Positions 26,919-35,938 are shown, numbered from the stretch's first letter. The stretch: DNA of 64,000 nucleotides from JBBSAT01 sp044223665 (GCA_044223665.1 JBGALT010000011.1:28704-92703), one strand, 5' to 3'. Notes: generated by a model from the sequence alone, not told the origin. Program-made: numbers and translations.

Positions 26919-28667
26919 TCATGGCGCAAGCGCGTCGAGAGCGGCCTGGGTCGCGGCGTTGCCGGGGCGTGCCTCGAGGGACGCTCGATACGCGCGGCGC
27001 GCCGTGTCGTGGTCGCCTCGCGCCTCGGCGATGCGTCCCAGGTTGTAGAGGATCGCGCCGCGCGTCGCGGGGCGCTCGGCCATCGCGAGCCCTCGCGCGC
27101 ACGAGCCCTCGGCGGCGTCGAGCTCGCCCGCGCGCAGGTGGACGGCGCAGCGGTTGCCCCAGTCGGATCCGCCGTGCGTGTCCTCGAGGCTCGCGTCTTC
27201 GGCGGAGACGGGCACGGGGACACAGTCTCGTCCGCTGCGTCGCTCGCCGAGCGGGCACGGCGCGGCGAGCACCGACGGCGTCGTGGATGCGCTCGGCGGG
27301 GCGCTCGCCATCCCGTCCGGCGCGCACGACGAGGGGGCCCGCAAGGGCGCGAGGCCCTGGTCGATCGCCCGCGCGAGCGGCGTCACGTCGGGGTGGAAGC
27401 GGACGGAGATCACTTCGTCCGGCCAGATCGGCAGATCGATCACGCGCGTCGCGTCGGCGACGCCCGCGTGGAAGAGTCGCAGCGTCGCGCGCGCGCCGGG
27501 CGTGGTGGTGGTGACGACGAGCGCGCTGCTGCCGTCCGTCGCGACCCAGTAGCGGTCACCGCCCTGGAGCGCGTCGAGGACGCTCGCGAACGCGGCCGGG
27601 TCACCGCATGGGTCGGCCGACGACGGGCAGTTGCCCGCGCGCGCCGGGACCGCGGCTCGAAAGTGGGGGCTGCCACCGTTCGCGCCGCCGTCGTCGTTCA
27701 CGCCGTCGAAGTGCAGCGCGCCGTTCCACAGGCTCGGGACCACCGACGTCGGCGCGCGCTCGCACAGCGCGCAGTCCCCGCGGAAGTGGCCGCGTGCGGT
27801 CCTTGTGCACTCCGCATCCAGGGCGCCGCGCAGGTCGGGCCACTCGGGGTGCTCGGTCGCGTCGCAGTCGGTGCGCGCCTCGGGCCAGGAGGCCGCGGGC
27901 GCCGCGTCGCGATCGAGCGCCAGCGTGGCGAGCCCGAGCGAGTAGACGTTGAGGTCGCACACGGTGTGGTAGTCGAGCGTCACGTACAAGCGACCGCCGA
28001 CGAGCGCGACCGGAGAGGCGGCGACCTCCTCGCACTCCCCTTCGTCGTCACTGCCGTCGTCGTCGCTCTCGTCGGCGCTCTCGTCGTCACCCTCGTCCTC
28101 GCTCCCGTCGTCCTCGGTCTCGTCCTCGGGGCTCGGCGTGCACGCATCGCAGTCGAGCAGCGCGGTCTGCATCGTCGCCGGGTCGAGCTGCACCCGCGAG
28201 AGGCCGTGGGCCTCCTCGCTGCAGGCGCGGGCGCAGCCCGGCGCACAAGGCATGATTCCCCCGCGCGCGAGCCACGTATCCGCCCAGTCCAGCGCCGTCA
28301 CCGTGTGCGCATCGCTCATCACGAGAAACTCGTCGGCGGAGCGCGCGGGAGTCGCTGGATCGGTGGGGACGACGATCGTGTGCACCTGATCGGAGCGCCA
28401 CGTGGCGAGCACGAACGCGGGCCCCGCCGATGGCGCTCCGACCGCAGGGCCGGGAAGCGGTCGCTGGGGCAGGCCGGCCGCCTGCGGCTCGGGGGTCGGT
28501 GGCGCGCTCGGCGCGAGCGCGCTGGGCGGGGGCGGCGGCGTCGGGATCACGCTCGACCCGGGCGCCGTCGGCGCCGTAGCGACGCTGCTCGGCGGCGGCG
28601 GCGAGCCGCACGCCACGAGAACGCAGAGCGCGCATGCGGATGCTCGGAAACGGCTCGGGTCGCTCAC
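26919..28667 (-). CDS. Putative lipoprotein with acidic insert and C-terminal TPR-like helices
   Basis: A 582-residue protein starting at GTG 28667, chosen because it directly precedes a signal with lipobox LVAC (about residue 20). After a Pro-rich linker there is a beta-propeller-like domain (WRSDQVHTIVVPTD, LVMSDAHTVTALDW, GGRLYVTLDYHTV) interrupted near 185-220 by a run rich in Asp, Glu and Ser. Several Cys pairs follow, and the C-terminal 90 residues are two to three TPR-like helical pairs (GNRCAVHLRAGELDAAE; LYNLGRIAEARGDHDTARRAY). No catalytic site is evident; a sensor or scaffold role at the envelope is inferred. It lies upstream of the kinase on the same strand with a gap of 160 bases. 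Confidence 0.75.
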   Translation of the reverse strand: MSDPSRFRASACALCVLVACGSPPPPSSVATAPTAPGSSVIPTPPPPPSALAPSAPPTPEPQAAGLPQRPLPGPAVGAPSAGPAFVLATWRSDQVHTIVVPTDPATPARSADEFLVMSDAHTVTALDWADTWLARGGIMPCAPGCARACSEEAHGLSRVQLDPATMQTALLDCDACTPSPEDETEDDGSEDEGDDESADESDDDGSDDEGECEEVAASPVALVGGRLYVTLDYHTVCDLNVYSLGLATLALDRDAAPAASWPEARTDCDATEHPEWPDLRGALDAECTRTARGHFRGDCALCERAPTSVVPSLWNGALHFDGVNDDGGANGGSPHFRAAVPARAGNCPSSADPCGDPAAFASVLDALQGGDRYWVATDGSSALVVTTTTPGARATLRLFHAGVADATRVIDLPIWPDEVISVRFHPDVTPLARAIDQGLAPLRAPSSCAPDGMASAPPSASTTPSVLAAPCPLGERRSGRDCVPVPVSAEDASLEDTHGGSDWGNRCAVHLRAGELDAAEGSCARGLAMAERPATRGAILYNLGRIAEARGDHDTARRAYRASLEARPGNAATQAALDALAP

Positions 28668-28766
28668 GTGCCGCAGCGTACTCGATGGAGGCGGCCGCGA
28701 TCCGGGCCCCTCGAGGCCGCGATGCCGCGCACGGCCCACCCGAGGCGTGCGTGATAGGATCGTGAC

Positions 28767-30191
28767 GTGGAGCCGAGCACCGTCGCCGCTCTCGATCGCG
28801 TCGCAGGATGGCTGCCGCCCGGGCGCCGGCGCGCGGCGCGCACGCGCTCGGCCCACTTCCCGCCCGGCCCAGCGCTCGCGCCGCCCGCGCAGCTCGCGCT
28901 CTGGATGCTGCGGCCCGTCGCCTTCCTCGAGCACTGCCGCGCGCGCTACGGCTCGACCTTCACGCTGCGCCTGCCGGGCTTTCCGCCGATCGTCAACTTC
29001 GCGGACGAGGCCGCGAACCGCGACCTCTTCACCGGCCCGCCCGACGAGCTCTACGCCGGCGGCGCCAACGCGTCGCTGCGCCCGATCCTCGGCCCAGGCT
29101 CGCTCCTCTTGCTCGATGGCGAGCGACACCTGCGCGAGCGGCGCCTCCTGCTGCCCCCCTTCCACGGAACGCGGCTGCACGCGTACGGCGAGACCATCGC
29201 GCAGATCACGCTCGCGGAGATCGCGCGCTGGCGCACCGATGCGCCGGCGCCCGTACAGCCCGGCACGCAGGAGATCACGCTCGACGTGATCCTGCGGACG
29301 GTCTTCGGCATGGACGAAGGCCCCGCGATGCAGCGGCTGCGCGCGGCGATGCTCTCGCTGCTCGACCACGCCTCGCCCGTGAATCTCGTGCCCGTGCTGC
29401 AGCGCGATCTCGGGCGCCGCTCGCCGTGGGGGAAGTTCCTCGCGCACCGCGCGGCGGTGGATGCGCTGCTCTACGAGCTCATCGCCACGCGCCGCCGCGA
29501 GGGCACGGCCCGGCACGACGACGTCCTCTCGCTCTTGCTCGACGCGCGCTACGAGGACGGCAGCGTCATGAGCGATCGCGACCTACGCGACGAGCTGATG
29601 ACGCTGCTCGCGGCCGGCCACGAGACGAGCGCGACCGCCCTCGCGTGGGCGATCGCCTGGCTCGCACGCACGCCCTCGGTGCAGGCCCGCGCCCACGAAG
29701 AGGTCGACCGCGTGCTCGGCGGCGCGAGCGACGTGTACGCGAGCGCGAGCGCCGAGCTCCCCTACGTCGACGCGGTGATCAAGGAGACGATGCGGATCGA
29801 TCCCGTCGTCTACGCCGTCGGCCGCGTGCTGCAGAAGCCGCGCACGATCGGCGGTTGGGATCTTCCGGCCGGGCACGCCGCGATCCTCTCGATCTGGCTC
29901 ACGCACCACGATCCCGTGCTCTGGCCCGAGCCGGGCCGATTCGATCCCGAGCGCTTCCTCTCGCCAGGAACGGGGCGCGGAAACCGCGTGACGCCGTACA
30001 CGTACCTTCCGTTCGGCGGCGGCGTGCGCCGTTGCATCGGGATGCAGTTCGCGCTCTACGAGATGCGCATCGTGCTCGCCGAGGTCCTCCGGCGCTTCCG
30101 GATCGAGCCCGCGGGCGAGATCCGTCGGGTGCGGCGGACGGTCACGATGGCACCGAGCGACGGCGCGCCCGTGGTGCTCCGGCGCCGCTGA
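28767..30191 (+). CDS. Cytochrome P450 monooxygenase
   Basis: A 474-residue soluble P450. The defining motifs are intact: I-helix AGHETSAT (283-290) with the acid-alcohol pair, K-helix ETMR (340-343, ExxR), the PERF-like FDPERF (392-397), and the heme loop FGGGVRRCIG (416-425) with Cys 423 as the iron ligand. The proline-rich FPPGP near the N-terminus is typical of the bacterial class resembling CYP110/CYP102-type fatty-acid or terpene hydroxylases. The start is a GTG. No ferredoxin or reductase gene is adjacent, so redox partners must come from elsewhere. Substrate cannot be inferred. Confidence 0.95.
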   Translation: MEPSTVAALDRVAGWLPPGRRRAARTRSAHFPPGPALAPPAQLALWMLRPVAFLEHCRARYGSTFTLRLPGFPPIVNFADEAANRDLFTGPPDELYAGGANASLRPILGPGSLLLLDGERHLRERRLLLPPFHGTRLHAYGETIAQITLAEIARWRTDAPAPVQPGTQEITLDVILRTVFGMDEGPAMQRLRAAMLSLLDHASPVNLVPVLQRDLGRRSPWGKFLAHRAAVDALLYELIATRRREGTARHDDVLSLLLDARYEDGSVMSDRDLRDELMTLLAAGHETSATALAWAIAWLARTPSVQARAHEEVDRVLGGASDVYASASAELPYVDAVIKETMRIDPVVYAVGRVLQKPRTIGGWDLPAGHAAILSIWLTHHDPVLWPEPGRFDPERFLSPGTGRGNRVTPYTYLPFGGGVRRCIGMQFALYEMRIVLAEVLRRFRIEPAGEIRRVRRTVTMAPSDGAPVVLRRR

Positions 30192-30317
30192 CGGCGCCTC
30201 GTTCTTCGCCGCGCTCCGCGCCCGCGTGGGCAGGATGCCCCGATCGACGGGCGGCACGATCGGAGGGATCGCAGCGAGCGCGATCGGCGGTAGTCTCTCG
30301 CTCTCCGGAGGAGCCCG

Positions 30318-31307
30318 ATGCCCAACCTTCTCGAGCAGCTCGAACAGATGACCGTCACGGTCGCCGACACCGGCGACATCGCCTCGATCGAGCGCTACGC
30401 ACCGCGGGACGCGACGACGAACCCGTCGCTCATCACCGCCGCGGCGCAGATGGAGCAGTACCGCGACGTCGTGGACGATGCGCTGCGCTGGGCCGAGAAG
30501 ACGGCGGGCGCTGGTACCGCGAGCGAGAAGGTCGTCGCGCTCGCGCTCGATCGACTCTCGGTCGAGTTCGGCCTGCGCATCCTGAAGATCGTGCGCGGCC
30601 GTGTGTCGACCGAGGTGGACGCGCGCCTCTCGTTCGACACGCCGGCGACGCTGGAGAAGGCGCGCTACCTGATCAAGCTCTACGAAGAGGCCGGGACGAG
30701 CCGCGAGCGCGTGCTCATCAAGATCGCCTCGACGTGGGAAGGCATCCGCGCCGCGGAGGTCCTCGAGAAGGAGGGCATCCACTGCAACCTCACGCTGCTC
30801 TTCGGACTGCACCAGGCCGTCGCGTGCGCCGAGGCGGGCGTCACGCTGATCTCACCCTTCGTCGGCCGCATCCTCGATTGGTACAAGAAGGAGACCGGGC
30901 GCGCCGAGTATCCGCCGGCCGAGGATCCGGGCGTCGTCTCGGTGACGCGCATCTACGAGTACTACAAGCACTTCGGTCACCGCACCGAGGTGATGGGCGC
31001 GAGCTTCCGCAACATGGGCGAGATCACCGAGCTCGCCGGGTGCGACCTGCTCACGATCGCGCCGGCGCTGCTCGAGCAGCTGAAGACGACCGAGGGCACG
31101 CTCCCGCGCAAGCTCGATCCGGCGAAGGCCAAGACCGCGAAGGTCGAGCGGATCGTGATCGACGAGAAGACCTTCCGCGCGATGCACGAGCAGGATCGGA
31201 TGGCGAAGGACAAGCTCGAAGAGGGCATCCAGGGCTTCAGCAAGGCGATCGTGACGCTCGAGAAGCTGCTCGGAGAGCGCCTCACCGCGCTCCGCGCGGG
31301 CAAGTAG
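30318..31307 (+). CDS. tal: Transaldolase
   Basis: A 329-residue class I transaldolase of the TalB type, which moves a dihydroxyacetone unit between sedoheptulose 7-phosphate and glyceraldehyde 3-phosphate in the pentose phosphate pathway. The sequence has the DATTNPSLI start, Schiff-base Lys 135 in IKIASTWEG, NLTLLFGLHQAVACAEAG and SPFVGRILDW. The length is normal. The ribosome binding site is near perfect (GGAGGAG, five bases before the ATG). It is followed by a terminator hairpin at 31336-31365 and appears monocistronic. Confidence 0.97.
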   Translation: MPNLLEQLEQMTVTVADTGDIASIERYAPRDATTNPSLITAAAQMEQYRDVVDDALRWAEKTAGAGTASEKVVALALDRLSVEFGLRILKIVRGRVSTEVDARLSFDTPATLEKARYLIKLYEEAGTSRERVLIKIASTWEGIRAAEVLEKEGIHCNLTLLFGLHQAVACAEAGVTLISPFVGRILDWYKKETGRAEYPPAEDPGVVSVTRIYEYYKHFGHRTEVMGASFRNMGEITELAGCDLLTIAPALLEQLKTTEGTLPRKLDPAKAKTAKVERIVIDEKTFRAMHEQDRMAKDKLEEGIQGFSKAIVTLEKLLGERLTALRAGK

Positions 31308-31335
31308 CGAAGGCGCGAACGAGACCGAGAACGCC

Positions 31336-31365
31336 GACGCCGCCCGTCGTGAGACGAGCGGCGTC
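31336..31365 (+). terminator. Terminator-like hairpin after transaldolase
   Basis: GACGCCGC (31336-31343) pairs with GCGGCGTC (31358-31365); an inner CGTC/GACG pair extends the stem. It lies 29 bases past the transaldolase stop and is followed by GTGCGTTTC, a weak T-containing tail. Confidence 0.55.
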
Positions 31366-31400
31366 GTGCGTTTCGGTGGGAGCGCTCAGCGCGGGCGAAG

Positions 31401-31422
31401 CCCGCCGCCCGACGACATCGGC
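31401..31422. repeat. Dispersed intergenic repeat, copy 1
   Basis: Begins CCCGCCGCCCGACGAC and continues RTCGGC. The same 22 bases (one difference at most) occur at 37575-37596 and 57340-57361, always outside genes. A shorter relative is at about 39556. Confidence 0.6.
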
Positions 31423-31518
31423 GCCGCGGCGCGGCGCGCTGTCTCGGAAGCACGCGGTGGCGATCGAAGGGCTGCCGCGGCTCTGCGTGCGCACGACGCG
31501 CGGGTCGCCCACCACCAT

Positions 31519-31555
31519 CGTCCCAATCGTCGCGTCACGCGACGATTCTGGGACG
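31519..31555. terminator. Long imperfect hairpin between convergent genes
   Basis: CGTCCCA + ATCGTCGCG (31519-31534) pairs with CGCGACGAT (31538-31546) and TGGGACG (31549-31555), giving a 16-bp stem with a three-base loop and a two-base bulge. It starts eight bases past the stop of the minus-strand lipoprotein. There is no U tract, so the terminator role is inferred from position and strength. Confidence 0.5.
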
Positions 31556-31562
31556 TTGTCGA

Positions 31563-32555
31563 TCAGTGGCACGTGTCGGCGCGCATCGTCGTCGACGTGC
31601 GGACCGTGCACACGCCGGCCTGGTCGACGCACGTGTAGGTCGTGCCGGTCGAGCCGCAGCCGGGGAGGAAGTGGTACCAGGTCGCGGTCGCAGGCACACA
31701 GGCGCCGGTCATGATGTTTCGACTGCACTCGGTGCCGAACTGGCCGATGGCCGCCAACTGGTGCGTCTCGGTGCCGCTACAGTCGAAGTCGTAGCTCGTC
31801 GCATCGCCCGAGACGTTCACGAAGGAGGGTGCCGAGTACCACTCCGTCTGGCCCGGATGCGCCCGCGCGTCGTTGGGCCCGCAGTCGATGTTGGCGGGCG
31901 TGGGCGCGCGAGTGATCCATCGCGGCGTACGGAACGGGACGTTGCAGGCCGAGGGCGCGACGACCGGCGCGGAGCACGCCTGCTGCGTCGGCGCATCGAG
32001 CGGGACGTACTGGTCGTCGTCGCAGTCCGCGTAGAACGTCGTGAGGACGCCTTCGTCCACGGTGCCGTTGCAGTTGTCGTCGATCACGTTGCACGTCTCG
32101 CTCGCGCCCGGATGGCGCGCCGCGCTCGAGTCGTCGCAGTCGGTCGCGTCGCTAACGGTGCCGGATGGCTGCATGCAGCCGCTCACGGGCGCGCTCGCGC
32201 GGCCGAAGCCGTCGCCGTCGCTGTCGGCGTACCAGGTGCCGTACGCGCACGCGTCGGGCGGCGGCACGTAGGCGTCGGGGACCTCGACGTACGCGTCGGG
32301 CATCTCCACGGCCGCGTCGGTCGTCGCGACGTACGCGTCGGGCTGCTCCATGCCCGCGTCGAGGTCGGCCGCGAACGCATCGGGCGCGCCCTCGCCGCCA
32401 TCGGCCATCGGCATGCTACCTGCGTCCGGAAGAACGCATCGCCCGTCGGCGCTCATCTCGAACCCCTCGGGGCACGCGAACGAGGTCCCTCCGCAACCGA
32501 GGGACGAGAGAGACACACCCAGAACCACTGCGAAACCAACGCGACGGGTCGACAT
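31563..32555 (-). CDS. MopE-like putative metal-binding motif lipoprotein
   Basis: A 330-residue lipoprotein with lipobox LSSLGC (Cys 21) and a strong ribosome binding site (GGGAGGT five bases before the ATG). A linker with repeated PDAYV/MPDAYV units (residues about 60-105) is followed by the putative metal-binding motif common in Myxococcota: YADSDGDGFG, TDCDDSSAARHPGASETC, NVIDDNCNGTVDEG. Asp-rich loops of this kind resemble calcium-binding thrombospondin-like repeats. The C-terminus is Cys-rich. Found as secreted or surface proteins; the function is not established. Confidence 0.85.
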   Translation of the reverse strand: MSTRRVGFAVVLGVSLSSLGCGGTSFACPEGFEMSADGRCVLPDAGSMPMADGGEGAPDAFAADLDAGMEQPDAYVATTDAAVEMPDAYVEVPDAYVPPPDACAYGTWYADSDGDGFGRASAPVSGCMQPSGTVSDATDCDDSSAARHPGASETCNVIDDNCNGTVDEGVLTTFYADCDDDQYVPLDAPTQQACSAPVVAPSACNVPFRTPRWITRAPTPANIDCGPNDARAHPGQTEWYSAPSFVNVSGDATSYDFDCSGTETHQLAAIGQFGTECSRNIMTGACVPATATWYHFLPGCGSTGTTYTCVDQAGVCTVRTSTTMRADTCH

Positions 32556-32633
32556 GACGACCTCCCTTCGCGTTCCTTCTCGGAAGCTCGCGCCGAGCGT
32601 TGCGTCGAATCTCGCGTGCGCCCGACTCCGCGC

Positions 32634-32960
32634 TCAGGTGTCGGCATCCCCGGCGCCGGGGTGGCTCTTCGGCGCCGCACGCGACCGGCGGCGGATGAGC
32701 CCCACCTCGAGCCCGAAGGCGGCCCCGATGCGGTTCAGCGTCTGCACGGTCGGGTTGCCGTGGCCGCGCTCGATCTGGGCGAGCGCTCCCGGCGAGATCC
32801 CCGCGACGCGACGCGCGAACGCCGCCTGCGTCAGCCCCGTCACGCGCCGCATCCGGCGCACGGCCTCCGCGATCGAGAGCGTGCCCGTCGAGGCCGCCTC
32901 GAACAGGCTCGTCCGCTCGGCGGCACGCTCGGCTTCCGACAGCTTGCGCATCCTGCCCAT
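32634..32960 (-). CDS. hipB: HipB-like XRE-family antitoxin/regulator
   Basis: A 108-residue DNA-binding protein. The HTH lies at about residues 32-88 (IAEAVRRMRRVTGLTQAAFARRVAGISPGAL, then IERGHGNPTVQTLNRIGAAFGLEVG in pieces), typical of XRE/HipB. I start it at ATG 32960 rather than upstream because this ATG overlaps the hipA stop as TGATG. HipB-type proteins neutralise HipA kinases and repress their own operon. The unusual point is the order: here the toxin-like gene comes first and the antitoxin second. The Arg-rich C-terminal tail is short. Confidence 0.85.
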   Translation of the reverse strand: MGRMRKLSEAERAAERTSLFEAASTGTLSIAEAVRRMRRVTGLTQAAFARRVAGISPGALAQIERGHGNPTVQTLNRIGAAFGLEVGLIRRRSRAAPKSHPGAGDADT

Positions 32961-34222
32961 CACGCCACCGCCTTCAGGCCCGCGCTCACGCGCGCGATCC
33001 ATGGCTCGCAGCGCCGGGCGATCTCGGCGTCGACGCCGAGATCACGCATGTCGCTCGGGAGCTGCTCGATGCGAGCGCCCATCTCGCGCATCGCCTCGCC
33101 GAGCTGACCCCGATCGAGCCACCGCGCGAGGCTCTGCGCGACGTCGACCCAGTCGGGAGGCTCTCCCGGCCGCTCCGAGCGCCAGAGCGTCGCGCGCTTG
33201 ACCAGGTCGGGATCCAAGAACATCGGCGCGAAGTCGTAGAGCGGCGAGAGCGTGACGCGCCCTTCGGGCGTCTTGATCAGCGACGTGTTGCGGCCGTGGT
33301 TGTCGGTGTTGCCGAGCGCGAGCGAGAGCGCCTCCCGCCGCACGATCTCCACGACGCACTCGGCAGGATCGTCGCTCGCCTCCGCGACGAGCCCGCACAC
33401 CTCGTCCCATGCGAGCCGAGCGCCGGGCTCGACCACGCCCGCGAGCGAGTACATCGACTCGAGACCCGCGCGTCGCACTCCCTCGGCGTCCACCGTGCGG
33501 TCGAATCGCGGAACGAAGAGCGTGCCTCGATCGTGCTCGAGCGGCGCGCCGCACCGCGCACCGCACCGCCGCGCGAGCTCGAGGTAGGCCGGCTCGTGCG
33601 CGAGCACCTGCGCGTCACGCCGTGTGCGCCCGCGCGCGAACTTCACCAGATAGTGTCTACCCGCGCGGGCGTCGGGCAGCGCACCATCGGCGTGCCAGCG
33701 CCCCTCGACATCCTCGGTCAGCAAGAGCTTCGGCGATGCGCCGCCCGTGTCCGACGAGCCGGTCATCGGGACGCCTTCGCGCTCGGCCCATTCGCGGAAG
33801 GTGTCGCCGCGCTCGATCACGTCCTCGCGCGTGAATCCGGCGCTCGAGACCGAAGCGACGGGGGGATGGGCGACGCGAACGTTCCCGACCGGGTGGTGCG
33901 CACCGTGGAGGAGCAGCGACCAGTCGCTCGTCGACTCACCGCTCTCGCGCAGGCGCGCTTCGAGCGCGCGACGGGCCTCGCCCTGCGGAATGAGATCACA
34001 CGCGAACGCGGGAAACGTGAGGAGCTCGTGGAGGTCGTAGTCCACCGGAAAGCGCGACGAGAGGGCGCGCGCGTCGCGGGCGAAGAGGTGATCGTTGGCG
34101 TAGTCGGTGTCGTAGGAGAGCCACGTGGGCGCGGTCCGAACGGGGCCCCGACGCAGCTCGAGCGACGCGACGTTCCACCAGCGCCCGTGGTGGAAGAGCT
34201 CGAGCTTCATCGGCTCCGGCAT
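32960..34222 (-). CDS. hipA: HipA-like serine/threonine kinase (toxin)
   Basis: A 420-residue HipA-family kinase. The N-terminal subdomain covers about 1-115; the activation/ATP region has GSSDTGGASPKLLL (155-168) and YLVKF (191-195); the catalytic loop is NTDNHGRN (305-312) and the metal-binding Asp lies in YDFAPM (329-334). All key residues appear present, so the kinase should be active. HipA of E. coli phosphorylates glutamyl-tRNA synthetase and causes growth arrest; the target here is unknown. ATG 34210 is an alternative start, with a GGAG just upstream. The gene precedes hipB with a TGATG overlap, and an AT-rich promoter region lies directly upstream. Confidence 0.92.
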   Translation of the reverse strand: MPEPMKLELFHHGRWWNVASLELRRGPVRTAPTWLSYDTDYANDHLFARDARALSSRFPVDYDLHELLTFPAFACDLIPQGEARRALEARLRESGESTSDWSLLLHGAHHPVGNVRVAHPPVASVSSAGFTREDVIERGDTFREWAEREGVPMTGSSDTGGASPKLLLTEDVEGRWHADGALPDARAGRHYLVKFARGRTRRDAQVLAHEPAYLELARRCGARCGAPLEHDRGTLFVPRFDRTVDAEGVRRAGLESMYSLAGVVEPGARLAWDEVCGLVAEASDDPAECVVEIVRREALSLALGNTDNHGRNTSLIKTPEGRVTLSPLYDFAPMFLDPDLVKRATLWRSERPGEPPDWVDVAQSLARWLDRGQLGEAMREMGARIEQLPSDMRDLGVDAEIARRCEPWIARVSAGLKAVA

Positions 34223-34309
34223 GACCGCGCTATTCTACATCATAGTTTTGATTAACGCGACGTAGGACGGATTTTGCCATCCAAAATGTCATCGTGATGA
34301 GTTTTTTGA
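34223..34309 (-). promoter_or_regulatory. AT-rich hipA promoter region with inverted repeat
   Basis: This 87-base gap is the most AT-rich stretch near here. It holds the inverted repeat ATTTTG (34271-34276), five bases, CAAAAT (34282-34287), a likely operator for the HipB regulator, and on the minus strand a TAGAAT that could be a -10 box about 10 bases from the first ATG. A second weak inverted repeat, GTGAT with GATCAC, lies at 34294-34313 and overlaps the phosphoglycerate mutase stop. Confidence 0.5.
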
Positions 34310-35938
34310 TCACCCCACGAGCGAGGGCTCGTAGCCCTCGGGGGCGGCGTAGCCCATCAGGGCGAGCGTGGTCGCGGCCACGTTCGCGAGGCCCGGCTGG
34401 GCCACGGACGTGTCGAATGCGAGCGCGGGCCGCGACGGTACGTAGAGGTACGCCGGCACCGGGTTCAGCGTGTGGCTCGTCTTGGGCTTGAAGGCGCCGT
34501 CCTTGCCGGTGACGAGCGCGCCGCTCTTCTTGTCCTTCTCGATCATCTCGTCGGCGTTGCCGTGATCGGCCGTGACGAAGAGCGCGCCGTCGAGCTGCCG
34601 GATCACCGGGAGCAGCCGATGGAGCGCGAGGTCGACCGCCTCGACGGCGATCACCGCGGCGTCGCGCACGCCGGTGTGGCCGACCATGTCGCCGTTCGCG
34701 TAGTTCACGCGGGCGTGCCGGTACTTGCCGGTGCGCAGCTCGGCGATCAGCGCGTCGGTGATCTCGGCCGCCTTCATCCAGGGTCGCTCCTCGAAGGGCA
34801 GCGTGTCCGACGGGATCTCGAGCCAGCGCTCGCCCTCGAGCGGGACGCTGTTGTTCCCGTTCCAGAAGTACGTGACGTGCCCGAACTTCTGCGTCTCGCT
34901 GATCGCGAGCTGCGTCGCGCCCGCCTCGGCGAGGTACTGCGCGAGCGTGCGATCGATCGCCGGCGGCGCGACGAGGAAGTGCGAGGGGAGCTTGAGGTCG
35001 CCGTCGTACTGCATCATTCCGGCGAAGAAGACGTCGGGGCGCGGGCCGCGGTCGAACTTCGCGAAGACCGCATCCTCGAAGGCGCGCGTGATCTCGATCG
35101 CGCGATCGCCGCGGAAGTTGAAGAGGATGACGGCCGCGCCGTCCTTCATCGGCTCGGGCTCGCCGACGACGAAGCCCGGCAGGTTCTGATCGCCGATGCC
35201 GGGGATCTCCGCGCGCAGCGTCTCGACGGCCTGCGCGAGCGTGGGGAACGAGCGCCCCTCGGCGCGCACGTGGTGCGCCCAGCCGCGCGCCACCATCGCC
35301 CAGTCCGCCTCGTAGCGGTCCATCGTGATCTTCATGCGGCCGCCGCCCGAGACGACGCGGTAGTCGCGCCCGGGACCGCGCAGGCCCGCCAGCACCTGCT
35401 CGAGGCGATCGACGTAGACGAGCGCGCTCGTCTCGGGGACGTCGCGGCCGTCGAGCAGCGCGTGCACGCGGACCTTCGTCACGCCCTCTTCGGACGCACG
35501 GCGCAGCATCGCGAAGAGGTGCGCTTCGTGGCTGTGCACGTTGCCGTCCGAGAGCAGGCCCAGGAAATGGAGCGCCTCGCCGCTGGTCCGCACGCGCGCG
35601 ATCGCGCGCTTCCACGCCTCGCCCTGCCAGATCGCGCCCGAGGCGATCGCCGCGCCCACGAGCTTGCTGCCCTGATCGAAGATGCGGCCGGCGCCGAGCG
35701 CGTTGTGGCCGACCTCGCTGTTGCCCATGTCGTCGTCGCTCGGCAGGCCCACCGCGCGGCCGTGGGCGCGCAGGCGCGTGGTGGGCGCGTGGGAGGCGAG
35801 CCAGTCGAGCGTGGGCGTGCGCGCGAGCTTCACCGCATCGCCCTCGTCGCCGGCGCCGATCCCCACGCCGTCCATCACGACGACGACGACGGGACCGCGC
35901 GTGGGCGCCAGAGATGGATGGGAACGGAGCGTCGACAT
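34310..35938 (-). CDS. gpmI: 2,3-bisphosphoglycerate-independent phosphoglycerate mutase
   Basis: A 542-residue cofactor-independent mutase, interconverting 3- and 2-phosphoglycerate in glycolysis. It belongs to the alkaline phosphatase superfamily and needs two Mn ions. VVVVVMDGVGIG holds the first metal Asp; DMGNSEVGHNALGAGR carries the phosphoserine (Ser 74); later ISETQKFGHVTYFWNG, NYANGDMVGHTG and VTADHGNADEM supply the remaining metal ligands. The length is normal for the long bacterial type. It starts at ATG 35938 and is divergent from the exported protein at 35972, with only 33 bases between. Confidence 0.97.
   Translation of the reverse strand: MSTLRSHPSLAPTRGPVVVVVMDGVGIGAGDEGDAVKLARTPTLDWLASHAPTTRLRAHGRAVGLPSDDDMGNSEVGHNALGAGRIFDQGSKLVGAAIASGAIWQGEAWKRAIARVRTSGEALHFLGLLSDGNVHSHEAHLFAMLRRASEEGVTKVRVHALLDGRDVPETSALVYVDRLEQVLAGLRGPGRDYRVVSGGGRMKITMDRYEADWAMVARGWAHHVRAEGRSFPTLAQAVETLRAEIPGIGDQNLPGFVVGEPEPMKDGAAVILFNFRGDRAIEITRAFEDAVFAKFDRGPRPDVFFAGMMQYDGDLKLPSHFLVAPPAIDRTLAQYLAEAGATQLAISETQKFGHVTYFWNGNNSVPLEGERWLEIPSDTLPFEERPWMKAAEITDALIAELRTGKYRHARVNYANGDMVGHTGVRDAAVIAVEAVDLALHRLLPVIRQLDGALFVTADHGNADEMIEKDKKSGALVTGKDGAFKPKTSHTLNPVPAYLYVPSRPALAFDTSVAQPGLANVAATTLALMGYAAPEGYEPSLVG

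Noticed and set aside
28767..30191. P450 and neighbouring kinase/transaldolase as one pathway
   Set aside because: The genes are on different strands or separated by their own promoters and terminators, with no shared chemistry.
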